A stretch of 20,681 nucleotides of DNA from an uncultured Acidimicrobiales bacterium (GTDB lineage Bacteria; Actinomycetota; Acidimicrobiia; Acidimicrobiales; UBA10347): assembly GCA_937942965.1 (NCBI GenBank), contig CALDGN010000326.1, positions 1 through 20,681 on the forward strand, given 5' to 3'. This document shows positions 1 to 4,955 of the stretch, in pieces. The notes beneath the pieces are model-generated. The model searched no databases. It was not told the origin of the DNA and saw only the letters and a list, made by a program, of their open reading frames with translations. Numbering within the stretch: position 1 is the stretch's first letter; each line of letters opens with the position of its first letter. Both the position numbers and the translations under genes were made by a program.

Positions 1-12
1 CCACGGGCATCA

Positions 13-46
13 CCACCACTGACCGCCCGACGCGGGCCAGTGGTGG
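13..46 (-). terminator. hairpin downstream of the 134-aa small gene
   Basis: Nine-bp perfect arms (13-21 CCACCACTG, 38-46 CAGTGGTGG) continue, after a 3-nt bulge at 22-24, into a 5-bp inner stem (25-29 GCCCG, 33-37 CGGGC) with a 3-nt loop. It lies 22 nt beyond the stop codon of the minus-strand gene ending at 69. There is no T-run, as is common in high-GC bacteria. A role as terminator or 3'-end stabiliser is inferred. Confidence 0.55.
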
Positions 47-68
47 CTTCGCATGAGAACGAGGGTGA

Positions 69-473
69 CTAGAAGGTCGGGTCCGACGACTCGCGGGTCT
101 GGATCACGCCGATGATCTGGCCGAACGCATCACGCACCGGACGGGTGATCTGGACCAAGGCGCGCCCCGCAGCCTCGGCCTCTTCGGCCAGCGTTGCTGC
201 GGCGGCAAGACCGACCTCGTCGGCTTCGAGCTCGTGTTGCCAGATGAGCTGGCCAGTGCGGCTGCGCCGATAGGCGACGCAACGGGCGGCGTTCGTTTCC
301 TCAAGGAGCTGGCGGCCCAGGTCCTCGATGCTGCCGGCAACGGGTGCGGCTGCTTGCTGCGGCCGTCGCTGTCGTGCGTCGGCCCGTGCCTGCATGGCCA
401 TTGCGGCGGCGAGTGGCGCCTCGGCAACAGGTTGAGCCCACACGGCTCCTGGTGCGTTCGTGATCGCAGTCAT
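69..473 (-). CDS. small protein of unknown function with a sensor-like C-terminal domain
   Basis: I do not recognise a family. The 134-aa product has an Ala/Gln/Pro-rich, probably disordered N-terminus (residues 1-47). A compact alpha/beta-looking domain follows (about 48-134) and ends in RPVRDAFGQIIGVIQTR, the kind of strand-turn-strand ending seen in PAS, Cache and GAF folds. No transmembrane segment or catalytic motif is visible. The ATG at 471-473 is preceded by GGGGAGAGAG, a good Shine-Dalgarno. The C-terminal motif matches that of the minus-strand gene at 805-1032 (RPIQDGSGTIIGIATR), so the two are probably distant paralogs. A hairpin follows the stop, and a 10-bp inverted repeat lies 47 nt upstream of the start. 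A ligand- or signal-sensing role is speculation from the fold-like ending only. Confidence 0.6.
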   Translation of the reverse strand: MTAITNAPGAVWAQPVAEAPLAAAMAMQARADARQRRPQQAAAPVAGSIEDLGRQLLEETNAARCVAYRRSRTGQLIWQHELEADEVGLAAAATLAEEAEAAGRALVQITRPVRDAFGQIIGVIQTRESSDPTF

Positions 474-519
474 CTCTCTCCCCGGTCGAAAGTGACATCG
501 TTACTGTTGGATGATTGTT

Positions 520-607
520 GTTGCAGCGGCCGAACCAGAAAGCGTGGCTGAGCTGTCACCCCGGACTCCGGTTTGAGGAGCGGAACGTCGAATCCAACCG
601 CTGCAAC
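520..607 (-). promoter_or_regulatory. long inverted repeat in the leader of the 134-aa gene
   Basis: Perfect 10-bp arms: GTTGCAGCGG at 520-529 and CCGCTGCAAC at 598-607, separated by 68 nt. The near arm begins 47 nt upstream of the ATG. If transcribed, the arms would close a large stem-loop with a GC-rich interior that could form smaller hairpins. It could equally be a pair of protein-binding half-sites. The comparable repeat before the gene at 805-1032 has almost the same geometry but different sequence. Confidence 0.4.
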
Positions 608-705
608 GTTTGTGTCGTCGGTCACCAGGCCCGTGGGTTAAGGACATCTCACGATTGGGTCATGTTTTCGCCCACCTGAGGGACGCGAGATCGCCCGCTT
701 GGGGT

Positions 706-719
706 AGGACATTTGTCCT
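706..719. promoter_or_regulatory. 14-bp palindrome, possible operator
   Basis: AGGACATTTGTCCT has 6-bp perfect arms (706-711 and 714-719) around TT. A further AGGACAT lies at 641-647, 65 bp away in the same orientation. The site is far (233 bp) from the start at 473, so its target is unclear. The symmetry is visible in the sequence; binding by a dimeric regulator is inferred. Confidence 0.3.
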
Positions 720-732
720 GGGTGACACTTCC

Positions 733-794
733 CGCTCGCCGTCCCGAGCACGATTTCTCGCTGCCGACGCATCGCACGACGGTCGGGACGAGCG
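733..794 (-). terminator. bulged stem-loop downstream of the 75-aa small gene
   Basis: Arm CGCTCG (733-738) plus TCCCGA (742-747), with a CCG bulge between them, pairs perfectly with TCGGGACGAGCG at 783-794. That is 12 bp in total, closing a 35-nt loop. It starts 10 nt past the stop codon of the gene ending at 805. There is no T-run. Interpreted as a terminator or 3'-end structure. Confidence 0.4.
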
Positions 795-804
795 TGTCGT
801 TGAG

Positions 805-1032
805 CTAAAAGCCGTTGAGGTACGGCGTCCGAGTCGCGATACCGATGATGGTCCCCGAGCCATCCTGGATGGGGCGGCTCTGCGCTCCCGTGGCGTCAGT
901 GGCGTCGGCAAAAAGATCCCCGACGTCGACGGGCCTGGCTGATCGGTCACGACGCAACTGGTGGTCGCCGTCAAACCAGTAGACGGTCACCTTTGCGATA
1001 TTCATCGATGGGCGTGGATGTACTGCGGTCAT
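805..1032 (-). CDS. 75-aa small protein, probable distant paralog of the 69-473 gene
   Basis: No family recognised. The frame stays open further upstream, but the ATG at 1030-1032 is preferred because GGGGAG lies 10 nt upstream. The product starts MTAVHPRPSMNIAKV. It carries a short VTVYWFDGDHQLRRD segment and ends with RPIQDGSGTIIGIATRTPYLNGF. That ending aligns with RPVRDAFGQIIGVIQTRESSDPTF of the neighbouring 134-aa protein, with R-P, D, G, IIG and TR in register. It lacks that protein's long Ala-rich N-terminus. No membrane segment or catalytic motif is seen. It could be a minimal sensor-type domain or a decayed copy. Small size and lack of a known family keep confidence moderate. Confidence 0.5.
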   Translation of the reverse strand: MTAVHPRPSMNIAKVTVYWFDGDHQLRRDRSARPVDVGDLFADATDATGAQSRPIQDGSGTIIGIATRTPYLNGF

Positions 1033-1075
1033 GTCCAACAAACTCCCCAGCTTTGGACGGCACGATTGAGATGTC

Positions 1076-1165
1076 GTGCGGGCCACACCGAGCCTCCGGG
1101 GACAACGTTGGCGCTGCGTGGAGGGTGAGCTAGGCACTTTGTTCGGTGGCTTGTGTGGCCCGCAC
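1076..1165 (-). promoter_or_regulatory. 13-bp perfect inverted repeat in the leader of the 75-aa gene
   Basis: Arms GTGCGGGCCACAC (1076-1088) and GTGTGGCCCGCAC (1153-1165) are exact reverse complements with a 64-nt spacer. The near arm begins 44 nt upstream of the ATG at 1032. An inner AGCC/GGCT pair could extend the stem after a small internal loop on the transcript. A perfect 13-bp pair in about 300 bp is not expected by chance. RNA leader structure or paired operator half-sites are both possible. Confidence 0.45.
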
Positions 1166-1178
1166 TACTTTGTTCGGT
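1136..1178. repeat. 12-bp direct repeat with 31-bp period
   Basis: ACTTTGTTCGGT occurs at 1136-1147 and again at 1167-1178. The period of 31 bp is close to three helical turns, placing both copies on the same DNA face. A related CTAGGCACTT (1130-1139) and CTAGACACTT (1180-1189) bracket the pair. Tandem operator sites are a plausible reading; no regulator is identified. Confidence 0.4.
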
Positions 1179-1280
1179 CCTAGACACTTCCCGTTGAGCG
1201 CCGTGTCTCAAATCGGGCGATATCACTCATTTCGGTATGTGTTTGGGTTGGCCACTGGCGCACTCCCCCGAGACGCGAAC

Positions 1281-1306
1281 GTGCCACCTCGATACAGAGG
1301 TGGCAC
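1281..1306 (-). terminator. strong hairpin downstream of the MDMPI-fold gene
   Basis: Perfect 10-bp arms GTGCCACCTC (1281-1290) and GAGGTGGCAC (1297-1306) enclose a 6-nt loop. It begins 29 nt past the stop of the minus-strand gene ending at 1336. No clear T-run follows on either strand. Probable transcription terminator. Confidence 0.6.
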
Positions 1307-1335
1307 ATTCGAGTTTAGTCTTCGTCAGCGAGTTG

Positions 1336-1869
1336 TTAGACCGTGCGCCCAGCGAAGTTCAGCATCTGGGTCTGTGCATCGGCATCGGCGGCACTTTCGA
1401 CGGCGCCAGCGAACATGCCCGAGCCGCGCATGGCCTGCTCAGGGAAGCGCTGGAGGCCGGCGTGGGTAGCAGCGACTGCTTCGGCAGGCAGCGTTTCGTC
1501 CGCACCGATGGCCCGAGCGAGGTCCCACGTGTGAATCAGTAGGTCGCTGGCCGCAATACCGAAGGGCACCATCTTGGGCACCTGGCCCATGCCGGGCATT
1601 TCGGTCATGCCCTCGAGCACGCCCTCGTTGCCAAGCGCAGCACGGATTGCGTCGCGAGCTGCTGGCCAGTCGGCGCCCTCAGGGATGTCAGCGCCAACGA
1701 GGCCGCCGGCGAAGTTGATCTGGGTCGAGACGGTGTGGTCGATCAGATCCTGCACGCACCAGCCCTCACAAGGCGTGTCGGCGGCGAGCTGATCGTCGTT
1801 CATTGCTTCCCAGCGAGCGGAGAAGGCGTCGGCGGTTACGTTCCAAATATCGATGTGCTGTTGGCTCAT
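1336..1869 (-). CDS. DinB/mycothiol-dependent maleylpyruvate isomerase-fold protein (TIGR03086-like)
   Basis: The 177-aa product looks like an actinobacterial TIGR03086-type metal-binding protein of the DinB/MDMPI N-terminal superfamily. Visible hallmarks are the TPCEGWCVQDLIDH segment (His45), the central LLIHTWDLARAIG helix (His113, Asp116), and the usual family length of about 180-200 aa. The superfamily folds as a four-helix bundle with a metal held by about three histidines. Some members are mycothiol-dependent enzymes, but most TIGR03086 proteins have no assigned reaction, and none is assigned here. There is no Shine-Dalgarno; TAGTCT lies 6 nt before the ATG, suggesting a leaderless transcript. 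A strong hairpin follows. The gene is divergent from the DUF1996 gene. Confidence 0.85.
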   Translation of the reverse strand: MSQQHIDIWNVTADAFSARWEAMNDDQLAADTPCEGWCVQDLIDHTVSTQINFAGGLVGADIPEGADWPAARDAIRAALGNEGVLEGMTEMPGMGQVPKMVPFGIAASDLLIHTWDLARAIGADETLPAEAVAATHAGLQRFPEQAMRGSGMFAGAVESAADADAQTQMLNFAGRTV

Positions 1870-1875
1870 ACTGCG

Positions 1876-1881
1876 AGACTA
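1876..1881 (-). promoter_or_regulatory. -10 hexamer TAGTCT, leaderless-type
   Basis: Read on the minus strand, TAGTCT (TANNNT) is followed by six nucleotides and then the ATG at 1867-1869. A start site at the normal distance from a -10 would fall on or next to the start codon. No recognisable TTGACA -35 lies 16-18 nt upstream. Confidence 0.45.
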
Positions 1882-1961
1882 GGCCCACCCTGCGACACTC
1901 CGGTATCGCTCCAGCCCGACCGACCGGCGGCGGACTGAGCTACGAGTTGTCTTCTGACCGT

Positions 1962-1977
1962 CGCCAGATCGCTGGCG
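1962..1977. promoter_or_regulatory. 16-bp inverted repeat between divergent genes
   Basis: CGCCAGATCGCTGGCG has perfect 6-bp arms around ATCG. It lies about 95 bp upstream of the proposed -10 of the MDMPI-fold gene and 180 bp before the DUF1996 start. Possible operator; weak support. Confidence 0.25.
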
Positions 1978-2020
1978 GAATCACGAAAAATGGCTGGTTT
2001 GGCAACGATCTCGCAGCGGG

Positions 2021-2053
2021 TTGACAAGAGATTCACAAGAGGCTCACAGGATT
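2021..2053 (+). promoter_or_regulatory. three 11-bp-period direct repeats, PhoB/PhoP-box-like
   Basis: Units TTGACAAGAGA, TTCACAAGAGG and CTCACAGGATT follow each other without gaps (2021-2031, 2032-2042, 2043-2053). The TTGAC/TTCAC/CTCAC cores are spaced exactly 11 bp apart. OmpR/PhoB-family regulators bind direct repeats with this period, and PhoP-type boxes contain TTCAC-like cores. The box lies 106 bp before the DUF1996 start codon. It does not overlap an obvious -35 position for the best -10 candidate (TATGGT, 2089-2094), so the assignment is tentative. Confidence 0.35.
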
Positions 2054-2158
2054 CCGAAAGCTGAACGGACACCACCTGAAACCGTGTTTATGGTCGGTTT
2101 TGCGCCCCTCGAGCCACCAAGGCTCTCCCCCTACCGAGGCGCAGAAAGAGACCAGACC

Positions 2159-3037
2159 ATGTCTGCTGAAACCCCAGGGTCGTCGGAAACCCAGAGGTCT
2201 TCCGAACCCCTCACGACTGCTCCCGCGAGCCCAGCCCGCAGCGGCAACGCCCGGCGAGTCGCACTTCCTCTCGCGGTGATCGCAGCACTGCTCCTCAGCC
2301 TGCTCGGCATGACGACCGCCGTCGGCGCCCAGACCGGCGATGGCAATGGCGACAACGACGGCCGCCGCAACGGACGCGGCGGCGGCTTCCGCTTCGACTG
2401 CGACGTGTCGCACTTCAACCTCGACGACCCGATCGTGTTCCCCGGCGAGGTCGGCGCAGCGCATGACCACATGTTCTGGGGCAACACCACGACCGATGCG
2501 TTCAGCACCACCGAATCGCTGCTCGCCAACGAAGACTCGACCTGTGACGGCCGTCGTGACGGCAACCAAGCCGCCTACTGGACGCCAGTCCTCTTTGACG
2601 CCGATGGCAATGCCGTCGAGCCGACCGATATCGACGTCCGCTACCGCGGGCGCCGCAACGTGAACCCGATTCCGAACGGTCTCGAGATGCTGACGAAGCC
2701 CGAGGTTCTCGGTGCCGACGCCAACGACTTCGAGATCAACGAGGACGGCGACGGCATGGAGTTCGAGATCAACTACCCGAACTGCCTGGCCGTCGACGCC
2801 AGCGGCAACCCGGTGCTGAGCAGCGATGACAACATCAGCCACACGGCATTCAGCGACGGTGGCGACTGCCCCGATTCGCACCCGCACCGGATCCCACGCC
2901 TCCAGATCGAGCTCGAGTTCGATCTGGACATCGATTCCGACTGGCGCCTGGCATCGGACCACGACGGCATGGAACAGGGCATGAGCCTCCACGCTGACTA
3001 CATGGCCGCCTGGACCGACGATCCTCCTGGTACCTGA
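2159..3037 (+). CDS. exported DUF1996 domain protein
   Basis: The 292-aa product carries a DUF1996 domain. Its hallmarks are HDHMFWGN near the domain start (His102, His104) and DCPDSHPHRIPRLQIE near the end, the family's CP-HP-P-L signature. Residues 34-57 form a hydrophobic segment after Arg32-Arg33, with a plausible signal peptidase site at AVGA|Q. This is preceded by an unusually long Ser/Thr/Pro-rich cytoplasmic tail. A Gly/Asp/Asn/Arg-rich linker (about 60-76) links the export signal to the domain. Family function is unknown; members are common secreted proteins in fungi and some actinobacteria. The ATG at 2159 is chosen over the in-frame TTG at 2021 because the hydrophobic export signal then lies near the N-terminus and AAAGAG lies about 8 nt upstream. 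Several cysteines could form disulfides. Confidence 0.8.
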   Translation: MSAETPGSSETQRSSEPLTTAPASPARSGNARRVALPLAVIAALLLSLLGMTTAVGAQTGDGNGDNDGRRNGRGGGFRFDCDVSHFNLDDPIVFPGEVGAAHDHMFWGNTTTDAFSTTESLLANEDSTCDGRRDGNQAAYWTPVLFDADGNAVEPTDIDVRYRGRRNVNPIPNGLEMLTKPEVLGADANDFEINEDGDGMEFEINYPNCLAVDASGNPVLSSDDNISHTAFSDGGDCPDSHPHRIPRLQIELEFDLDIDSDWRLASDHDGMEQGMSLHADYMAAWTDDPPGT

Positions 3038-3080
3038 GCTGAACCGCTCTCGGCAGTGATGCCGAACAACTGGTGATGAG

Positions 3081-3116
3081 CGTGGGGAACGGTGGCTACG
3101 GCCCCGCTTCCCCACG
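3081..3116 (+). terminator. hairpin downstream of the DUF1996 gene
   Basis: Perfect 9-bp arms CGTGGGGAA (3081-3089) and TTCCCCACG (3108-3116) enclose a GC-rich 18-nt loop that can itself pair. It starts 43 nt past the DUF1996 stop. No T-run follows. Confidence 0.5.
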
Positions 3117-3146
3117 CCATCGTCGCGTCCGAGGTCGGGAACGAGA

Positions 3147-3174
3147 GAACCACGACCCTGAAGGATCGTGGTTC
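3147..3174. terminator. hairpin between DUF1996 gene and tRNA-Pro
   Basis: Perfect 9-bp arms GAACCACGA (3147-3155) and TCGTGGTTC (3166-3174). It is 28 nt past the 3' end of the minus-strand tRNA and about 110 nt past the plus-strand DUF1996 stop, so it may serve either or both. The plus-strand side is followed by a T-rich stretch around 3180-3202. Confidence 0.5.
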
Positions 3175-3201
3175 GAACTACTTGACTTTGTCTTGTCTTT
3201 G

Positions 3202-3275
3202 TCGGGCTGAAAGGATTTGAACCTTCGACCTTCCGACCCCCAGCCGGACGCTCTACCAAGCTGAGCCACAGCCCG
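3202..3275 (-). tRNA. tRNA-Pro (GGG anticodon)
   Basis: A complete cloverleaf can be drawn on the minus strand. The 7-bp acceptor stem CGGGCTG/CAGCCCG is perfect. The D-arm is GCTC-AGCTTGGTA-GAGC. The anticodon stem TCCGG/TCGGA has one G-T pair, around the loop CTGGGGG with anticodon GGG at 3239-3241. The T-arm is GAAGG-TTCAAAT-CCTTT. The length is 74 nt including the discriminator A. The CCA tail is not encoded: the 3' end is followed by CAA. Confidence 0.95.
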
Positions 3276-3285
3276 TGGAGCCCAC

Positions 3286-3291
3286 AGACTA
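3286..3291 (-). promoter_or_regulatory. -10 hexamer of tRNA-Pro
   Basis: On the minus strand TAGTCT lies 10 nt upstream of the mature tRNA 5' end and is identical to the hexamer before the gene starting at 1869. No clear -35 is visible. Confidence 0.35.
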
Positions 3292-3395
3292 CACGGTACG
3301 GGTCCCCGATCGGCACGGAATTTTCTGGATTCGGCTGGCCGTAGCGCGATCAATCCGGCTCGAGCCAGTGAAACGGCAGCCTCGTCGAATGGGGT

Positions 3396-3632
3396 CTAGA
3401 ACAGGGTGCCGATGCCTTGGATCACGCGCCACACCAGATAGATCGCTGCGGCGGCGACCATGACCCAGAAGTGCCACGGGATCTTGGCGGCTTCTTGCTT
3501 GGCCGCAGCCCGTTCTTGAGCTTCGACCGCGAGCTGGCCCTGGTCGACCTGGCTGCGGCAACGAGGACACGTGCCGTCAGGCATCAGCGCGTCGGGCGAG
3601 CGCCACTTGTCGCACGGTTCACACCACGGCAT
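3396..3632 (-). CDS. small zinc-ribbon membrane protein
   Basis: The 78-aa product has an N-terminal zinc ribbon with two CxxC knuckles (Cys4/Cys7 and Cys22/Cys25). A charged Ala/Glu/Gln helix follows (about 32-50), then a single transmembrane segment (about 53-72, WHFWVMVAAAAIYLVWRVI). The ribbon should face the cytoplasm if the start is correct, with the C-terminal tail outside; this topology is inferred. It lies 64 bp downstream of the SpoIIE-type phosphatase on the same strand, so co-transcription is likely. Specific function unknown; small proteins of this build are common in actinobacteria. Confidence 0.75.
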   Translation of the reverse strand: MPWCEPCDKWRSPDALMPDGTCPRCRSQVDQGQLAVEAQERAAAKQEAAKIPWHFWVMVAAAAIYLVWRVIQGIGTLF

Positions 3633-3696
3633 GGCTTACCCGGAACATCGTTCGTAGACACCACGTGCGGTGCTCAACAGACATCACTCGAACCAC

Positions 3697-4794
3697 TTAG
3701 CTGCGCTTGATCACCAAGATCGCCACGTCGTCATCGACGGGACCTTCGGCAAAGTTACGAGCCGCTTCGAGCAGCGACTTGGCCAGCACGTCGGGAGCCA
3801 CGGTGGGATCACGGCGGACGTGGGCGGCGATGCGGTCCTCGCCGAACAGCTCACTTCCCCGGCGGGCCTCGACCAGGCCGTCGGTGTAGAGCACGACCAT
3901 GTCACCGAGCTCGAGTTCGAACTCACGGCTGAAGTACGTGCCCTTGGGGTCAAGCATGAGCAGCGCGCCTGTGGCGCGCAGTGGCTGGACCTCGCGGTCG
4001 TGCCAGAGCAGCCCAGGCGGGTGACCGGCAGAGGAGAAACGAAGCGTGCCAGCAGCAGTATCGAACACGACGACCACGAGCGAGATGAACTCTTCGCTGC
4101 GGCCGGTCTGGCTCATCTGTTGGTTGAGCTCTTCGAGCGCCTGGGCTGGATCGCGGAACTGGCGCAAGAACACCCGCAGCAGATACTTGGCCTGGAAGGC
4201 AGTAATCGACGACTCGATGCCCTTGCCTGCGACGTCGCCAATCACACCGGCGACCCGGTGCTTATCGATACGGAACACGTCGAAGAAGTCGCCGGCCATC
4301 AGACCAGAACCCGCCTGGTAGACGCGACCAACCTCGAAGTCCGTGATGTCGGGGAGCTCGTCAGGAGCGAGGCGCCCAGCCCAGGCTTTGGGGGCCAGGT
4401 GTTCCTGTTCGATGACCTCTTCGGCCCGCTTCTCGATGCTGAGACGCTGGCGGGTCATGGCGATTTCGTTGCCGGTGGTCCGGTACCACGACACGGCCAC
4501 AACAGCGGGAAGCAGCACAAGAAGCGCCAGCACGCTCGTGTTCGCCGTCGGATTGCTGAGCGCCCAGACGGCGAACCCGATCGTCAGAACGACATAGAGC
4601 ACGACGTTGTGCAGCTCTTTGCGGTAGCCCATCCGGGCCAGCTGCAACGCAACGAAGCTGTCCTGGCTATTCGCTGCAGCCTTGACATCTTCTTCGATCG
4701 TGGCAATCAACCCCGAGCGCATGCGCGCAGAACGAGCCCACACCAGCGCGGCCACGGCGCACGCAACAGCGGCGATCCCCAGGATGATTGACAT
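3697..4794 (-). CDS. membrane-anchored SpoIIE/RsbU-type PP2C serine/threonine phosphatase
   Basis: The 365-aa product has three hydrophobic segments (about 3-19, 64-79, 87-102). A charged linker follows (about 105-135), then a PPM/SpoIIE catalytic domain (about 150-365). Metal-binding motifs are present: AGDFFDVF (Asp169), IGDVAGKGIESS (Asp187-Gly), YTDGLVEAR (Asp305) and DDDVAILVI (Asp354-356). Members dephosphorylate anti-anti-sigma or other serine/threonine-phosphorylated regulators. The domain looks catalytically intact. No PAS, GAF or other known sensor domain is visible, so the membrane region or a partner may supply the signal. No anti-sigma factor or STAS gene lies nearby, so the substrate is unknown. 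The zinc-ribbon gene follows at 64 bp. The TACGCT hexamer 8 nt before the ATG suggests a leaderless start. Confidence 0.88.
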   Translation of the reverse strand: MSIILGIAAVACAVAALVWARSARMRSGLIATIEEDVKAAANSQDSFVALQLARMGYRKELHNVVLYVVLTIGFAVWALSNPTANTSVLALLVLLPAVVAVSWYRTTGNEIAMTRQRLSIEKRAEEVIEQEHLAPKAWAGRLAPDELPDITDFEVGRVYQAGSGLMAGDFFDVFRIDKHRVAGVIGDVAGKGIESSITAFQAKYLLRVFLRQFRDPAQALEELNQQMSQTGRSEEFISLVVVVFDTAAGTLRFSSAGHPPGLLWHDREVQPLRATGALLMLDPKGTYFSREFELELGDMVVLYTDGLVEARRGSELFGEDRIAAHVRRDPTVAPDVLAKSLLEAARNFAEGPVDDDVAILVIKRS

Positions 4795-4802
4795 CGGTTG
4801 TC

Positions 4803-4808
4803 AGCGTA
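4803..4808 (-). promoter_or_regulatory. -10 hexamer TACGCT before the SpoIIE-type gene
   Basis: On the minus strand TACGCT is followed by eight nucleotides and the ATG at 4792-4794, leaving almost no room for a leader. The same hexamer precedes the DUF512 gene. AGGAG nearby is 14 nt from the ATG, too far for a good Shine-Dalgarno. Confidence 0.45.
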
Positions 4809-4840
4809 CTCCTGATCGGCGCATCGGGTCCGCTCTCGGC

Positions 4841-4858
4841 CTGTTCAGACGCGAACAG
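4841..4858. promoter_or_regulatory. inverted repeat upstream of the SpoIIE-type promoter
   Basis: CTGTTC (4841-4846) and GAACAG (4853-4858) are perfect 6-bp arms around 6 nt. The centre is about 53 bp upstream of the inferred start site of the SpoIIE-type gene, a typical activator or operator position. The half-sites are oriented GTTC-N6-GAAC, opposite to the actinobacterial LexA box. Confidence 0.3.
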
Positions 4859-4920
4859 CCCGTAAACACTTGACCTCGTGCCGTGGTCGCCGATCTCACG
4901 CACCGCGGCAGCCCTGCCCA

Positions 4921-4945
4921 ACGTGGGCAAGAAACCAGCCCACGT
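4921..4945 (-). terminator. hairpin downstream of der
   Basis: Perfect 8-bp arms ACGTGGGC (4921-4928) and GCCCACGT (4938-4945) around a 9-nt loop, 10 nt past the der stop. No T-run on the minus strand. Probable terminator of the DUF512-der transcript. Confidence 0.5.
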
Positions 4946-4955
4946 GCGCATGAAA

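Larger units (their letters stand above)
474..804. other. 331-bp non-coding region between the two small genes
   Basis: No supported gene: the reading frames crossing it are GC-driven and lack conserved content. It holds the ribosome-binding site and leader of the gene starting at 473, a 10-bp inverted repeat (520-529 / 598-607), two AGGACAT copies (641-647 and 706-712), and a bulged hairpin just past the stop of the gene at 805-1032. The second AGGACAT copy is part of a 14-bp palindrome. Confidence 0.5.
1033..1335. other. 303-bp non-coding region rich in repeats
   Basis: No supported gene. It holds the leader of the gene starting at 1032, a 13-bp perfect inverted repeat (1076-1088 / 1153-1165), a 12-bp direct repeat (1136-1147 and 1167-1178), a CTAGRCACTT pair (1130-1139 and 1180-1189), and a strong hairpin at 1281-1306. 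Between 1190 and 1280 I see nothing identifiable. Confidence 0.5.

Noticed and set aside
520..607. 88-nt stem-loop as a tRNA-Ser-like gene
   Set aside because: Length and a CGTCGAATCC segment suggested a tRNA, but the terminal stem is 10 bp and no D-arm, anticodon arm and T-arm can be drawn together.
610..942. 110-aa plus-strand open frame in the left non-coding region
   Set aside because: Low-complexity Arg/Ser/Asp composition, no ribosome-binding site, overlaps the better-supported minus-strand gene at 805-1032.
1029..1226. 65-aa minus-strand open frame
   Set aside because: Overlaps the repeat-rich leader, no conserved content and no good ribosome-binding site.
1..1335. CRISPR array or insertion sequence in the repeat-rich left end
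   Set aside because: Repeats occur only twice with no regular spacers, and there is no transposase reading frame.
2033..3316. 427-aa minus-strand open frame opposite the DUF1996 gene
   Set aside because: Val/Gly/His/Arg-rich shadow of a real gene in GC-biased DNA; it also runs across the tRNA.
3670..4791. 373-aa plus-strand open frame opposite the SpoIIE-type gene
   Set aside because: Composition typical of an antisense frame; the opposite strand encodes a complete PP2C domain.
4841..4858. SOS (LexA) box
   Set aside because: The half-sites are arranged GTTC-N6-GAAC, whereas the actinobacterial LexA box is GAAC-N4-GTTC.
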